Assembly (NCBI GenBank): GCA_964345765.1
Contig: CAYFSJ010000020.1
Location: 1 to 28,361, forward strand
Origin: DUUI01 sp964345765
GTDB taxonomy: Bacteria; Bacillota_I; Bacilli_A; Erysipelotrichales; Erysipelotrichaceae
Length of the DNA: 28,361 bases
Direction of reading: 5' to 3'
Below the pieces are notes generated by a model, which was not told where the DNA came from, ran no database searches, and worked only from the letters and a program-made list of their open reading frames with translations. Shown piece after piece: positions 1-8,080 of the stretch (positions within the stretch are counted from its first letter, which is position 1; each line of letters starts with the position of its first letter). Position numbers and translations under genes: made by a program.

Positions 1-103
1 CTTCTACTAATTCTACTGGCGCTTCTAATGCTGAAGCGGGCACGACAGTCAGCCCACTGACTAATAACAAAAGCGCGAGTAATAAAGGTGTTAGTCTTTT
101 CAT
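1..103 (-). CDS. Secreted protein, N-terminal fragment (runs off window)
   Basis: Only the first 34 codons or so are present; the rest lies beyond position 1. The fragment has two lysine/arginine residues, a leucine-rich hydrophobic core (LLLALLLLVSGL) and a PASA-L site, which is a standard Sec signal peptide with signal peptidase I cleavage after ASA. There are two adjacent ATGs, at 106-104 and 103-101. The AGGAG of the ribosome site (about 110-114) sits only 3 nt before the first but 6 nt before the second, so I choose the second. What follows the signal peptide is acidic and too short to assign. It lies downstream of mreB in the same direction but is separated from it by a terminator and about 270 bp, so it is probably transcribed alone. 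Confidence 0.75.
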   Translation of the reverse strand, partial: MKRLTPLLLALLLLVSGLTVVPASALEAPVELVE

Positions 104-106
104 CAT

Positions 107-370
107 TTTCTCCTTCCTTATCAGATATGGAGTTATTGCAAACTGGTTTCTACAAGTTTCAACTAATTTTTAGAAAAAAGACTAATATTTGTAATAATTT
201 TTCGTTTAAAATGATAATTTTTACATAATTCTAACAAAGTATCAAAAAGAACCTTAGTTTGATAGGTTGTTAGTGTTTAAAATACATTAATATATTAATT
301 GTTCTTGTTTGTTGTATATATCCGCAGTTCACTAAGTTGTCAGATAATGAATGAATCAAAAAGGTTATGA
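107..370. other. AT-rich intergenic region
   Basis: About 260 bp with no coding frame I can support. It must hold the promoter of the secreted-protein gene at 1-103 (minus strand). A TTGAAA-like hexamer exists around 155-160 on the minus strand, but I see no convincing -10 at the right spacing. The rest is very AT-rich with short A and T runs. No RNA gene or long inverted repeat is visible. Confidence 0.5.
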
Positions 371-401
371 CAATAAAAAAGAGAGTCATCATAACTCTCT
401 A
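371..401 (-). terminator. Intrinsic terminator of mreB
   Basis: On the minus strand, just after the mreB stop, the arms AGAGAGT and ACTCTCT (7 bp, positions 380-400) flank a 7-nt loop and run straight into TTTTTTATTG. Confidence 0.85.
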
Positions 402-407
402 ATCAAA

Positions 408-1397
408 TTAATTTTCGTTCTTTAAATTCTCTAACATGATCCCTGTTCCCTCAGCAACACAAGTTAATGCGTTTTGAGCAACAAAGACAGGAATAGAGAG
501 TTCATTCATTAACAGTTGGTCTAAGCCATGAAGTAAAGCTCCACCACCCGTTAAGACAATACCACGAGTCACAATATCAGCCGATAATTCAGGCGGAGTC
601 TGTTCTAAGACAGTACGACAAGCTCGAACAATCGCAGCCAAAGATTCTCTCATTGCCTCTTCCGTTTCAGAAGAACGAATAGAAATCGTATGAGGTAAAC
701 CAGTCACTAAGTCACGACCCGAAACATCAATGGTCTCATCACGGCCATCTCTCCAGACAGTACCAACCTTCATTTTGATTTCTTCAGCAGAACGATCTCC
801 AATTAATAATTTATATTCATCTTTAACATATTTGATAATATCTTTATCTAATGTGTCACCCGCAATTTTTAATGAAGTACTCGTCACAATTTCACCCAAC
901 GATAAAACCGCCACATCAGTGGTACCACCACCAATATCTAACACCATGTTTCCACTTGGTTTAGAAATATCAAGTCCTGCCCCAACAGCAGCAACCTTAG
1001 GTTCTTCCTCAATGTAAACACGCTTCGCACCAGCACGATAAGCTGAGTCACGAATCGCATTACGCTCAACAGAAGTAATATTACTTGGACAACAAATTAG
1101 AATCGTAGGTCTAGAGAAAACTCCCTTTAATCTTAATTTATTAATGAAATAAGCCAACATAATCTCGGTCACTTCAAAATCAGCAATAACACCATCTTTA
1201 AGAGGGCGAATCGCTAAGACTCTACCAGGTGTACGACCAAGCATGCTCTTGGCTTCATGACCGACGGCTAATACTTTTTTAGTTTCCGCATCAAGAGCCA
1301 CAACAGATGGTTCGTCAATAACAATTCCTTCGCCCTTGATATAAATAAGCATATTGGCGGTCCCTAAATCGATCCCGACAGCTTTAGAAAATAACAT
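408..1397 (-). CDS. mreB: MreB-family actin-like cell-shape protein
   Basis: 329 aa, about the usual MreB length. It is a bacterial actin that polymerises on ATP under the membrane and guides the lateral-wall synthesis machinery. The actin/Hsp70 nucleotide signatures are in place: phosphate-1 loop GIDLGTANML (residues 8-17), phosphate-2 loop LDIGGGTTDVAVL (about 153-165) and the C-terminal adenosine motif LTGGGALLHGLD. The segment EEPKVAAVGAGL (131-142) matches the MreB consensus except for Lys where a hydrophobic residue is usual. mreC and mreD are not adjacent, so this may be a stand-alone mreB or mbl paralogue; sequence inspection cannot separate these. The start is ATG with AAAGGA upstream. 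It has its own extended -10 promoter and terminator, so it is monocistronic. Confidence 0.95.
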   Translation of the reverse strand: MLFSKAVGIDLGTANMLIYIKGEGIVIDEPSVVALDAETKKVLAVGHEAKSMLGRTPGRVLAIRPLKDGVIADFEVTEIMLAYFINKLRLKGVFSRPTILICCPSNITSVERNAIRDSAYRAGAKRVYIEEEPKVAAVGAGLDISKPSGNMVLDIGGGTTDVAVLSLGEIVTSTSLKIAGDTLDKDIIKYVKDEYKLLIGDRSAEEIKMKVGTVWRDGRDETIDVSGRDLVTGLPHTISIRSSETEEAMRESLAAIVRACRTVLEQTPPELSADIVTRGIVLTGGGALLHGLDQLLMNELSIPVFVAQNALTCVAEGTGIMLENLKNEN

Positions 1398-1428
1398 ATT
1401 TTTTCGATTCCTTTCAACGTGCCAAGTA

Positions 1429-1437
1429 ATTATAACA
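1429..1437 (-). promoter_or_regulatory. Extended -10 promoter of mreB
   Basis: The minus strand reads TGTTATAAT, a perfect -10 hexamer with the TGn extension, 32 bp before the mreB ATG. The -35 position is poor (TTTTAA), as is common with extended -10 promoters. Confidence 0.65.
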
Positions 1438-1449
1438 GAAGCACTTCAG

Positions 1450-1478
1450 ACTTAAAAGAGAACTCAACTCTTTTAAGT
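1450..1478. repeat. 11-bp perfect inverted repeat upstream of mreB
   Basis: Arms ACTTAAAAGAG (1450-1460) and CTCTTTTAAGT (1468-1478) are perfect complements around a 7-nt loop. On the minus strand it lies just upstream of the mreB promoter. The AAAAGAG/CTCTTTT core resembles a weak intrinsic terminator for a gene now hidden by the gap, but there is no U-tract beyond the stem. A protein-binding site is the alternative. Confidence 0.6.
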
Positions 1479-1527
1479 TGACCATTAATTAAACTTTAAT
1501 TAAAAAGTTAAGCTAGACAATATTATC

Positions 1528-1627
1528 NNNNNNNNNNNNNNNNNNNNNNNNNNNNNNNNNNNNNNNNNNNNNNNNNNNNNNNNNNNNNNNNNNNNNNNNN
1601 NNNNNNNNNNNNNNNNNNNNNNNNNNN
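1528..1627. other. Scaffold gap (100 N)
   Basis: Exactly 100 unknown bases, the conventional placeholder for a gap of unknown size. The gap sits at the 5' side of an insertion-sequence remnant, a common cause of assembly breaks. The bases ATTATC occur both at its left edge and at its right edge. Confidence 0.95.
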
Positions 1628-1688
1628 ATTATCCAGTTTAGTCATGGAAGAAATACAATAGATGGCTGGAGTGCAGAAAGGACACATC

Positions 1689-2331
1689 ATGGCTAAACAT
1701 TTAACATTAAGCGAAAGAGAAATGATTCTTGATGGCATCGAGAAAAAGAAATCATTATCTAAAATTGCCAAGGAATTGAATCGTTCCACAACCACCATTT
1801 CAACCGAAATTAAACAACGTTGTATCTTCTAAAGAACCACTCATGGATTTGTCGTCTTTAATGATTGTCTTTTTCAAAAAGAGTGCGATTACTGCCAATT
1901 AAGTCTTGGGTGTACCCATCGGAAATGTCACGCTTGTATTAAGTGTCACTCCTATTGTGATCGTTACCAAAAAGATGTATGTGACTTGCTCAGTAACCGC
2001 CTTATGTCTGACATAATTTACTAATAAAAGTCGTTATTCACATGAGAAAAAGATCTGTAACCCTTACAAAGCACAACAAGAATATGATCTGATTTTAAAA
2101 GAAAGTCATGAAGGCCTCTCATATTCATCCGAGGAATTAAAACGAATTAATGATTTAATTAACCCTTTACTCAAACAAGGTCTCTCCCTCTATCACATCT
2201 TTATTCATTTACAGACTGAATTGATGGTTTCCTTACAAACTCTCTACACATTGGTTAAATCAGGTGTGTTGAAGATTAGACCAATTGATCTACCTAAAGC
2301 AGCTAAATACAAAAATAAAAAGGTTAATTAA
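1689..2331 (+). pseudogene. Decayed IS30-family transposase, N-terminal part
   Basis: From ATG 1689 (ribosome site GAAAGGA) the frame encodes an IS30-type helix-turn-helix region (HLTLSEREMILDG...SKIAKELNRSTTTIS). It meets an in-frame TAA at 1830-1832 and carries on in the same frame with a cysteine-rich stretch (C-x2-C and C-x2-C pairs) up to a second TAA at 2022-2024. The remainder is in the +1 frame from 2023 and shows the second IS30 helical region, ending with a DLPKAAKY-like segment that in full IS30 transposases precedes the DDE catalytic core. That core is missing. The copy therefore carries one nonsense mutation, one frameshift and a 3' truncation. Its end abuts the stop codon of the convergent DUF1146 gene. 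Family assignment comes from motif recognition by eye. Confidence 0.8.
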
Positions 2332-2525
2332 ATAAACAGTCTAAGACTAAATATAAACTGTAAGACAAGATAGGATAGACCCATCGCCAAAAGAACACAC
2401 AGGACCTGCGCTTCAAGCACCTTTCCCTTTCTTAAAAAGCGTTGGAAATCAACCGCCAACAACGCCCAATAACACGCAACAAACGAAAGTAAAATAAGCG
2501 TCAAACGGATAATTTCATTCATCAT
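2328..2525 (-). CDS. DUF1146-family small membrane protein (YwzB-like)
   Basis: 65 aa with two predicted membrane segments (about 7-25 and 40-62) joined by a short basic loop. The pattern YWALLAVDFQRFLRKGK followed by QVLCVLLAMGLSYLV matches the DUF1146/YwzB family, found across Bacillota and of unknown function. Its ATG overlaps the stop of pncA (ATGA), so it is the last gene of the ABC/two-component operon. Its stop coincides with the truncated end of the IS30 remnant on the other strand, so the last few residues may have been altered by that event. I see no hairpin terminator after it. Confidence 0.8.
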   Translation of the reverse strand: MMNEIIRLTLILLSFVACYWALLAVDFQRFLRKGKVLEAQVLCVLLAMGLSYLVLQFIFSLRLFI

Positions 2526-3076
2526 ATAAACTCAACCCCAAGCGCATCATATTCTTTGAGTGCTTCATCATGGGTTTTATGATCAACAAAACCTAAGCCA
2601 TCCTTAAGCGCAGTTACCTTAATGCCTTTCTTACGAAGTTCTTTAATCGTCTCCAAGACACAATATTCACTCGCAATCCCAGCTATCATGACCTCATCAT
2701 CTAACACTTCATTCAACACTTCTTGTTCACTATTCTCAGCAAAAAAGGCTGAATATTCTTCCACTTCATCATCTTCTCCTTTTAAGAAACGATTCTTTTC
2801 ATTAGGAAGATGACCTTCATGTTTCAACAAGTCTTCAAACTGTTTTGATAATTTAGCCCCATGGGTTTCTTCAACACAATGAACCGGCCAAATACCACCA
2901 TTCTCTTCAAACGATTGATTAGTCGGACTATGCCAATCTAAAGAATAAAAGACCTCTGTTTCTGGATGTTTGTTCAAATAATCAATAATAGTTGTTACAG
3001 CATGATCCGCCTGATGACAAGCGAGAGACCCGCTAATAAAATCATTCTGACAATCAATAACGATGAGTTGTTTCAT
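2522..3076 (-). CDS. pncA: Nicotinamidase, isochorismatase-fold
   Basis: 184 aa from ATG 3076. It deaminates nicotinamide to nicotinate in the cytoplasm for NAD salvage. The catalytic triad is visible as Asp8 (VIDCQNDF), Lys99 (RFLKGEDD) and Cys139 (IASEYCV). The metal ligands are Asp47 and His49 (SLDWHS) and His66 (WPVHCV). A TTG at 3082 is in frame, but AAAGGA is spaced 8 nt from the ATG, which I therefore prefer. The gene overlaps the histidine-kinase gene upstream by 23 bp and the DUF1146 gene downstream by ATGA, so translation is probably coupled. Its place in a transporter/sensor operon is unexpected; no other NAD gene is nearby. Confidence 0.9.
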   Translation of the reverse strand: MKQLIVIDCQNDFISGSLACHQADHAVTTIIDYLNKHPETEVFYSLDWHSPTNQSFEENGGIWPVHCVEETHGAKLSKQFEDLLKHEGHLPNEKNRFLKGEDDEVEEYSAFFAENSEQEVLNEVLDDEVMIAGIASEYCVLETIKELRKKGIKVTALKDGLGFVDHKTHDEALKEYDALGVEFI

Positions 3077-4055
3077 TTTCAATTTCCTTTCTTGGTTTAC
3101 GATAAAACTCTATTTTAAACCGTGTATATTGTCCCTCTATAGACTCAACACTAATTTGACCTTGTTGTTGATTAATAATTCGCTGGGTTAGACTCAAACC
3201 AATCCCCACTGAATCACTCGAAGCATTTTGACCACGATAGAACCGCTCAAAGATATGATCGAGATCCTCAATATTAATTCCCTTACCATTATCCTCAATG
3301 ATAATCCGCCAATATAATTGACTAATCTCTGATTGAATCAAGATACGTTGGTTCTTATTTGAATGTTCAATCGCATTCTTCACTAAATTACTCAATGCTT
3401 CAACCGTCCAATCCACATCAATATAAACCTCTTGATGACTTGTATTTAAATGCAAATCAATCTCTTTAAGTTCCATCATAACCTCAAAAGGTTCAATCAC
3501 TAAATCCAATAGCTCAGTATCCATAATCCAGGTCGGTTTATACTTAATAACATTCGCCTCCAATTTAGACAATGTCATCAAATTAGAAATCAATAACTTC
3601 AATCGATCCAACTGTTTTTGAATCGACTCAATAAACTCCTGTTGTTTCACCTTAGGTAAATCACCCTCCAACATCAAGTCCGTCATCACCATCATCGACG
3701 TTAGTGGTGTCTTTATTTGATGGGCAATATCATTGAGGGAATCCTGAACAAACGTTTGTTTCTGTAGTAACAAATCATTTTGATGAGCCAAAGTAACACT
3801 CAATTTATACAGCTCTGCCTGTAACACTGAAAGCTCCCCTTCTTGATAAGTCTCAACTTGAACATCATGCACGCCACGATTAAGCGAACTTAAATAATTG
3901 TTAAGCTTATTCACCTTAGAAGCACGATTCATTCTCTCAATTAAGTAGTAGACCACATTCACAAGAAAAACTAGAAGCCCACTCACCACTGGATGAACCT
4001 CTATAAAGACAAAACAGATTAACAAAATAATGTTGGTCAAAATCCACTTAATCAT
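3054..4055 (-). CDS. Intramembrane-sensing histidine kinase
   Basis: 333 aa. Two membrane helices (about 4-19 and 23-40) are separated by only a few residues, so there is no extracellular sensor domain. That is the layout of intramembrane-sensing kinases such as BceS. The H-box holds His112 (DIAHQIKTPLTS), the N-box is NLVKNAIEHS (223-232), G1 is DNGKG (255-259), the F-box is FERFYRG and G2 is GIGLSL (284-289), so the kinase core is complete. Its ATG overlaps the stop of the regulator gene (ATGA). Kinases of this type usually read the activity of a neighbouring ABC transporter, and one is encoded just upstream; that coupling is inference. The basic C-terminal tail is translated from DNA that also holds the pncA start. 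Confidence 0.93.
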   Translation of the reverse strand: MIKWILTNIILLICFVFIEVHPVVSGLLVFLVNVVYYLIERMNRASKVNKLNNYLSSLNRGVHDVQVETYQEGELSVLQAELYKLSVTLAHQNDLLLQKQTFVQDSLNDIAHQIKTPLTSMMVMTDLMLEGDLPKVKQQEFIESIQKQLDRLKLLISNLMTLSKLEANVIKYKPTWIMDTELLDLVIEPFEVMMELKEIDLHLNTSHQEVYIDVDWTVEALSNLVKNAIEHSNKNQRILIQSEISQLYWRIIIEDNGKGINIEDLDHIFERFYRGQNASSDSVGIGLSLTQRIINQQQGQISVESIEGQYTRFKIEFYRKPRKEIENETTHRY

Positions 4056-4729
4056 TTATTTAACAGTCGATATCCTTTCCTACGAATTGTCTCAATATAA
4101 ATTGGGTTAGACGGATCATCCTCAATCTTCTCTCTAAGACGCTTTAGATATACCGATAAGGTATTATCACTGACATACTCACTCCCAAATTCAAACAACG
4201 AACGAACTAACTCAGAGCGTGAAACAATCTCATTCATGTTTTGAGCTAAAATCAATAATAGACGATACTCAATAACCGTTAAGATAACTTCCTTATCATT
4301 TTTATGAACCGTCGCATTTTGAAGATTTATCTCCAAATCTTTAACCTTAATAACCTTAAGTTGATTCCCCTCATATCGTCTTAAGACTGCCTTAACTCTA
4401 CCGAGCAATTCTCTAAGTCTAAAAGGCTTCGTAATGTAATCATCAGCCCCAAGCTCTAAACCAATCACAATATTATTCTCAGTTTCAGAAGCCGTTAAAA
4501 AGATAATCGGAGTATTAGAAGTCTGTCTGATTTCTTGACAAAAATCCAAGCCATTTCCATCTGGAAGATTAATATCCAAGATAAGCAGATTATAATCATG
4601 TTCATTAAACAATTCATTCGCCTGTTTAATTGTATTAGCCACATCAACCGTGTAGCTTTGTTGTTCTAAAGCATATTTCAACCCTGAGACGATCGTTAAA
4701 TCATCCTCAACCAGTAATAAGCGCGTCAT
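4052..4729 (-). CDS. OmpR/PhoB-type response regulator
   Basis: 225 aa. The receiver domain (1-120) has the acidic pocket Glu8-Asp9-Asp10, phosphoacceptor Asp52 (ILDINLPDG), Thr79 (FLTASE) and Lys101 (ITKPF). The C-terminal winged helix (about 128-225) carries the typical ending YIETIRRKGYRL. It should be phosphorylated by the kinase encoded immediately downstream and act on the promoter of this operon at 7987-8015; the target is inference. The ribosome site is a strong AGGAGG 9 nt before ATG. A TATAAT just upstream suggests the two-component genes may also be transcribed separately from the transporter. Confidence 0.95.
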   Translation of the reverse strand: MTRLLLVEDDLTIVSGLKYALEQQSYTVDVANTIKQANELFNEHDYNLLILDINLPDGNGLDFCQEIRQTSNTPIIFLTASETENNIVIGLELGADDYITKPFRLRELLGRVKAVLRRYEGNQLKVIKVKDLEINLQNATVHKNDKEVILTVIEYRLLLILAQNMNEIVSRSELVRSLFEFGSEYVSDNTLSVYLKRLREKIEDDPSNPIYIETIRRKGYRLLNK

Positions 4730-4748
4730 ATTCTTGCCTCCTGACTCT

Positions 4749-4754
4749 ATTATA
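4749..4754 (-). promoter_or_regulatory. Possible internal promoter for the two-component genes
   Basis: A perfect TATAAT on the minus strand lies in the 30-bp gap between the permease stop and the regulator ribosome site. The best -35 (TCAATT, 18 bp upstream) is weak and lies inside the end of the permease gene. Confidence 0.4.
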
Positions 4755-4759
4755 CTAAA

Positions 4760-7285
4760 TTAATCTTTGGTTAATTGACTGATATTATGATTTCGTATCG
4801 TAAAAATAGAAATCACCAAAGCCACAATAATTACAATGAAAATGAGAATAGCACAAGTAAAAGTAATAAGTAATAACTGTGACCAGAACGACGGACTATT
4901 CAAATTCAAAAGATGAATCATCAGTTGAGACAATAACAGCGATGTCGGCAGCCCAATCAAAAAGGCCAGTCCCCCAAACATACTAATCTCTAAACCAATC
5001 ATTTTAATATAAGCATCCAATGTCATCCCATTTGAAATCAACACTGAAAACTCTTTTGAACGAAGTGATAAATTATGATTAATCGCGTTAACCACATTAC
5101 TCAACGCAATAACAATGACTAATGCCACCAAAGACATGGACATTAAACCAAAGAATTGAACAACTTGATTCTCCAAAATACCTAACCGCTTCACATTCTC
5201 AATCCGTTTCAAATCCTCTATACCATGTCGATTAAGCGTAGACCTAAACTCATTTTCTGTTTCATTCGCATTATTTCCATTAACAAAAATCTGGTTAATT
5301 AAACCCACATTAAAGCCCGCATTCTCTTTTAAATACGTCGTAAAAGGCGTACTCAAATAATCAAAGAAAGTCTTAGAGAAATAAATCGTTGGATCTGGTT
5401 CATCAGCCACATTTAAATAAAGGTATCGATCCGAACTCAAATCTAAAATCAATTCTCTTTGGTTCAACTCAAAATTAATCAATTCATTCTCACTAAATAG
5501 ATGATCCTCAATCGTTCTCACCTGGTTATTTTGATCTAAGTACTCCCCATTATAATTGTCAATAAACAAACCATGAGACATACAATCATATCCAGGATAT
5601 TGACCTTGAAGCACAAAGTTACAATAATCATCATCAACCACATTAATGACTAGATATACATCATTATAAGGAATTTTTGCATAAACATCTGGATTAATAT
5701 CATTTGGATCCACATTAATCACTAAATTAAACTGTTGCCAGACACCCGCTTGATTAAACGTTTGATTTCCCTTTAAATCTTCAACAACACTAATAATTTG
5801 CCCATCCTGAAGTTCTCCACGATAAAACTCATAGACAACATCTCGTCTAGAACGTAAATCTCTTCTTTCTTGAGAGCCAACAAGCACAACCGAAGTCCCA
5901 ATTAAAATAATACTAACAATCAAAGACAAGATTAAAGTCCGATAATAACTCCGATTCTTTTTATAGTTGATAAACGCTAATTTAGCCTCAATCGATTTAA
6001 ACCGTTTAGGAATTCTCAATAACGATTGTTTCTCTCGCTTTAAGTCATAGTATTTTATCGACTCAATCGAACTTAAATTAGAAATCTTAAACGTCGTAAA
6101 GAAAGCCGTAAATAAAATAGCTCCCATCGAAATCAAAACAATCAACATAATCAAACTAGGATAAAGATAAATAACGACCCGATCAAAGAAAATATACTCC
6201 CCTATTGGCACTCTAAATAACAACAATAAAATCGCCGTTAAACTATAACCAACTAATAAGCCTAAAGGAATACTAACAATCCCTAATATAAACGCTTGAA
6301 AAATAAGAACCCATTGTTTTTGACTATTGGTCGCTCCAATGCCATCTAATAGACCTAATTGAGTAATCATATGACGATTATTAATTGAGAACGCATTCCA
6401 AATGACTAACACTGCCGCCAAACCAATTAAGACCGTAATAAGAAAGCCGCCCAAAAACATTAAATAGAGAGGAGATTGAGTAATCGACTCAACCCCTAAA
6501 TAATGAGTCTCTAATAGATTAGTCTGCGTATATTCAATATCACTATTCACTAAAAAATGGGTTAAACTTTGATAAGATTTTGAATTAACATCACTTAATT
6601 CAATCATCACAAGATTTTGTTTTGAAGAAGGTTTAGACTGATGAACTAGATTAGTAAATCCTGCCTCACTAATACTCTCCATTGAGTTAGGCAAAGCATC
6701 AATAAAACCAACAATCCGATAGGTTTGATCATAGCTTGGTAAGAAGCTTTCAAGCTCAACCTGATATTGTCGATCAAGAGTTTCAATACTATTAATGATC
6801 CGCTTACCAACCTCCAAAGTAATTGTATCCCCAATCTGAAAGTCTAAATTAGTGTAATAGAGGACATTCACATTAAGTACAATTTCATCTTCATTAAGAG
6901 GGTATCGCCCATACGATAAATCTAGACCATGTTGTTGAAACTGTAAGTCCTCACCAGTTAAAAGTTTTAAGTAAGGCCTCTGTGTGTTTAATAATTCATA
7001 ATCCTTTATCTTGGCATAAGAAAAAACATCAAGTATTTCAACAGATTCAATATCACTCATTTGGTCAAGTTGTTGGAGCTGTTTCTCAGATAAATTATAG
7101 CCAACAAAATGACTAGGACCCTCAATGTTTCTAGTTGCATTTTGAATACTCTTCACATAACTTGAGGACATTGTCCCAATCCCTGTCATTAACGCAACCG
7201 CAATAAAAATAGACAAGGCTGTAGGGATTGACCACTTTAGATGTTGTGCTAAGTTTTTATACGCAATTTTCAATAAGGTTTTCAT
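4760..7285 (-). CDS. FtsX/MacB-type ABC permease with two large ectodomains
   Basis: 841 aa. By hydropathy it has eight membrane helices: one at about 18-38, three at 272-297, 325-357 and 372-398, one at 449-470, and three at 712-735, 764-788 and 804-829. A roughly 230-residue external domain follows the first helix and another follows the fifth. This is two FtsX-like halves (1+3 helices each) fused head to tail, a layout found in Gram-positive permeases linked to export of lipids, lipoproteins or peptides. It is not the ten-helix BceB layout with one ectodomain. The ATG overlaps the ATPase stop (ATGA), so the two form one transporter. The substrate cannot be read from sequence. A regulator and an intramembrane kinase downstream suggest an envelope-stress or antimicrobial-peptide response. 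Confidence 0.9.
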   Translation of the reverse strand: MKTLLKIAYKNLAQHLKWSIPTALSIFIAVALMTGIGTMSSSYVKSIQNATRNIEGPSHFVGYNLSEKQLQQLDQMSDIESVEILDVFSYAKIKDYELLNTQRPYLKLLTGEDLQFQQHGLDLSYGRYPLNEDEIVLNVNVLYYTNLDFQIGDTITLEVGKRIINSIETLDRQYQVELESFLPSYDQTYRIVGFIDALPNSMESISEAGFTNLVHQSKPSSKQNLVMIELSDVNSKSYQSLTHFLVNSDIEYTQTNLLETHYLGVESITQSPLYLMFLGGFLITVLIGLAAVLVIWNAFSINNRHMITQLGLLDGIGATNSQKQWVLIFQAFILGIVSIPLGLLVGYSLTAILLLLFRVPIGEYIFFDRVVIYLYPSLIMLIVLISMGAILFTAFFTTFKISNLSSIESIKYYDLKREKQSLLRIPKRFKSIEAKLAFINYKKNRSYYRTLILSLIVSIILIGTSVVLVGSQERRDLRSRRDVVYEFYRGELQDGQIISVVEDLKGNQTFNQAGVWQQFNLVINVDPNDINPDVYAKIPYNDVYLVINVVDDDYCNFVLQGQYPGYDCMSHGLFIDNYNGEYLDQNNQVRTIEDHLFSENELINFELNQRELILDLSSDRYLYLNVADEPDPTIYFSKTFFDYLSTPFTTYLKENAGFNVGLINQIFVNGNNANETENEFRSTLNRHGIEDLKRIENVKRLGILENQVVQFFGLMSMSLVALVIVIALSNVVNAINHNLSLRSKEFSVLISNGMTLDAYIKMIGLEISMFGGLAFLIGLPTSLLLSQLMIHLLNLNSPSFWSQLLLITFTCAILIFIVIIVALVISIFTIRNHNISQLTKD

Positions 7286-7968
7286 CGGATAATCGTATCC
7301 CCAATAATTTTTCCATCCTCAATCTGAATTAAACGATTCGCCTTCAATGCGATATCCATATTATGGGTAATCAATAAGATTGTTTGATTGTGTTCTTTAT
7401 TGGATTTAATCAATAAATCAATTAAATTATCTGAATTTCGAGTATCAAGATTCCCAGTCGGCTCATCCGCCAATAAAATCGATGGTTGAGACATTAAAGC
7501 ACGACCAATCGATACCCGTTGTTGTTGTCCACCAGATAATTGACTCGGTAAGAAATGACGTCGATCCACTAAATTTATTTGTTTTAAGATATAGTCAATC
7601 TCTTGTAAAGACACTTCTCGTCCATCTAATTCAAGAGGTAAAGTAATATTATCTTCAACTGTTAATACAGGAATTAAGTTATAGAATTGATAGATTAAAC
7701 CTATTTGTCGACGTCTAAATATCGCCAATTGTTTATGACTCAATTGACTTACATCCACATTATTAATAATCACTTTACCAGTAGTAGGTGCCTCAACACA
7801 TCCAAGGATATGCATCAAGGTCGATTTCCCTGAACCACTAGGTCCAACGATTGATATAAATTCTCCTTTTTCGACACAAAAAGAGATATCGTCCAGAGCC
7901 AATACCTCTGTTTCTTGGGATCCATATACTTTTGAAACATGGCTAACTTCAAGAATTTTCATAGACAT
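7282..7968 (-). CDS. ABC transporter ATPase, LolD/MacB-type
   Basis: 228 aa, one nucleotide-binding domain. Walker A is GPSGSGKST (42-50), the Q-loop is YQFYNL (Gln94), the signature is LSGGQQQ (144-150), Walker B plus D-loop is ILLADEPTGNLD (164-175) and the H-loop is His202. The LADEPTGNLD form is typical of the LolD/MacB/BceA group that pairs with FtsX-type permeases, in agreement with the permease encoded next. It is the first gene of the operon. Two starts are possible: ATG 7968, or ATG 7962, which has better spacing from AAAGAG. The two forms differ by two residues. Confidence 0.95.
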   Translation of the reverse strand: MSMKILEVSHVSKVYGSQETEVLALDDISFCVEKGEFISIVGPSGSGKSTLMHILGCVEAPTTGKVIINNVDVSQLSHKQLAIFRRRQIGLIYQFYNLIPVLTVEDNITLPLELDGREVSLQEIDYILKQINLVDRRHFLPSQLSGGQQQRVSIGRALMSQPSILLADEPTGNLDTRNSDNLIDLLIKSNKEHNQTILLITHNMDIALKANRLIQIEDGKIIGDTIIR

Positions 7969-7986
7969 CTCTTTTCTAATGTCTAC

Positions 7987-8015
7987 ATAATACCAAAAAA
8001 AGTGTGCCAGGTTAA
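7987..8015 (-). promoter_or_regulatory. Promoter of the ABC/two-component/pncA operon
   Basis: On the minus strand TTAACC (8010-8015) and TATTAT (7987-7992) are separated by 17 bp, 19 bp before the first ATG. It is the only clear promoter for the six-gene operon. The poor -35 would fit activation by the operon's own regulator, but I see no clear direct or inverted repeat that marks its site. Confidence 0.6.
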
Positions 8016-8043
8016 TGTTACTTCCACAAGTTGAATCGCCAAC

Positions 8044-8073
8044 AAAGAAAAAACCAACGAATCAACGCTGGTT
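8044..8073 (-). terminator. Intrinsic terminator of the cupin gene
   Basis: Arms AACCAGCG and CGTTGGTT on the minus strand (8052-8073, 8 bp with one G-T pair, 6-nt loop) lead directly into TTTTTTC. It separates the cupin gene from the ABC operon. Confidence 0.85.
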
Positions 8074-8080
8074 TCTTCTA

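Noticed and set aside
730..1017. Plus-strand frame inside mreB as a gene
   Set aside because: It lies entirely antisense to a well-conserved gene, has no ribosome site and encodes no recognisable domain. The same applies to antisense frames in pncA, murF and pepF.
4760..7968. Naming the transporter BceAB
   Set aside because: The permease has eight helices with two large ectodomains, not ten helices with one. Only the kinase layout is Bce-like.
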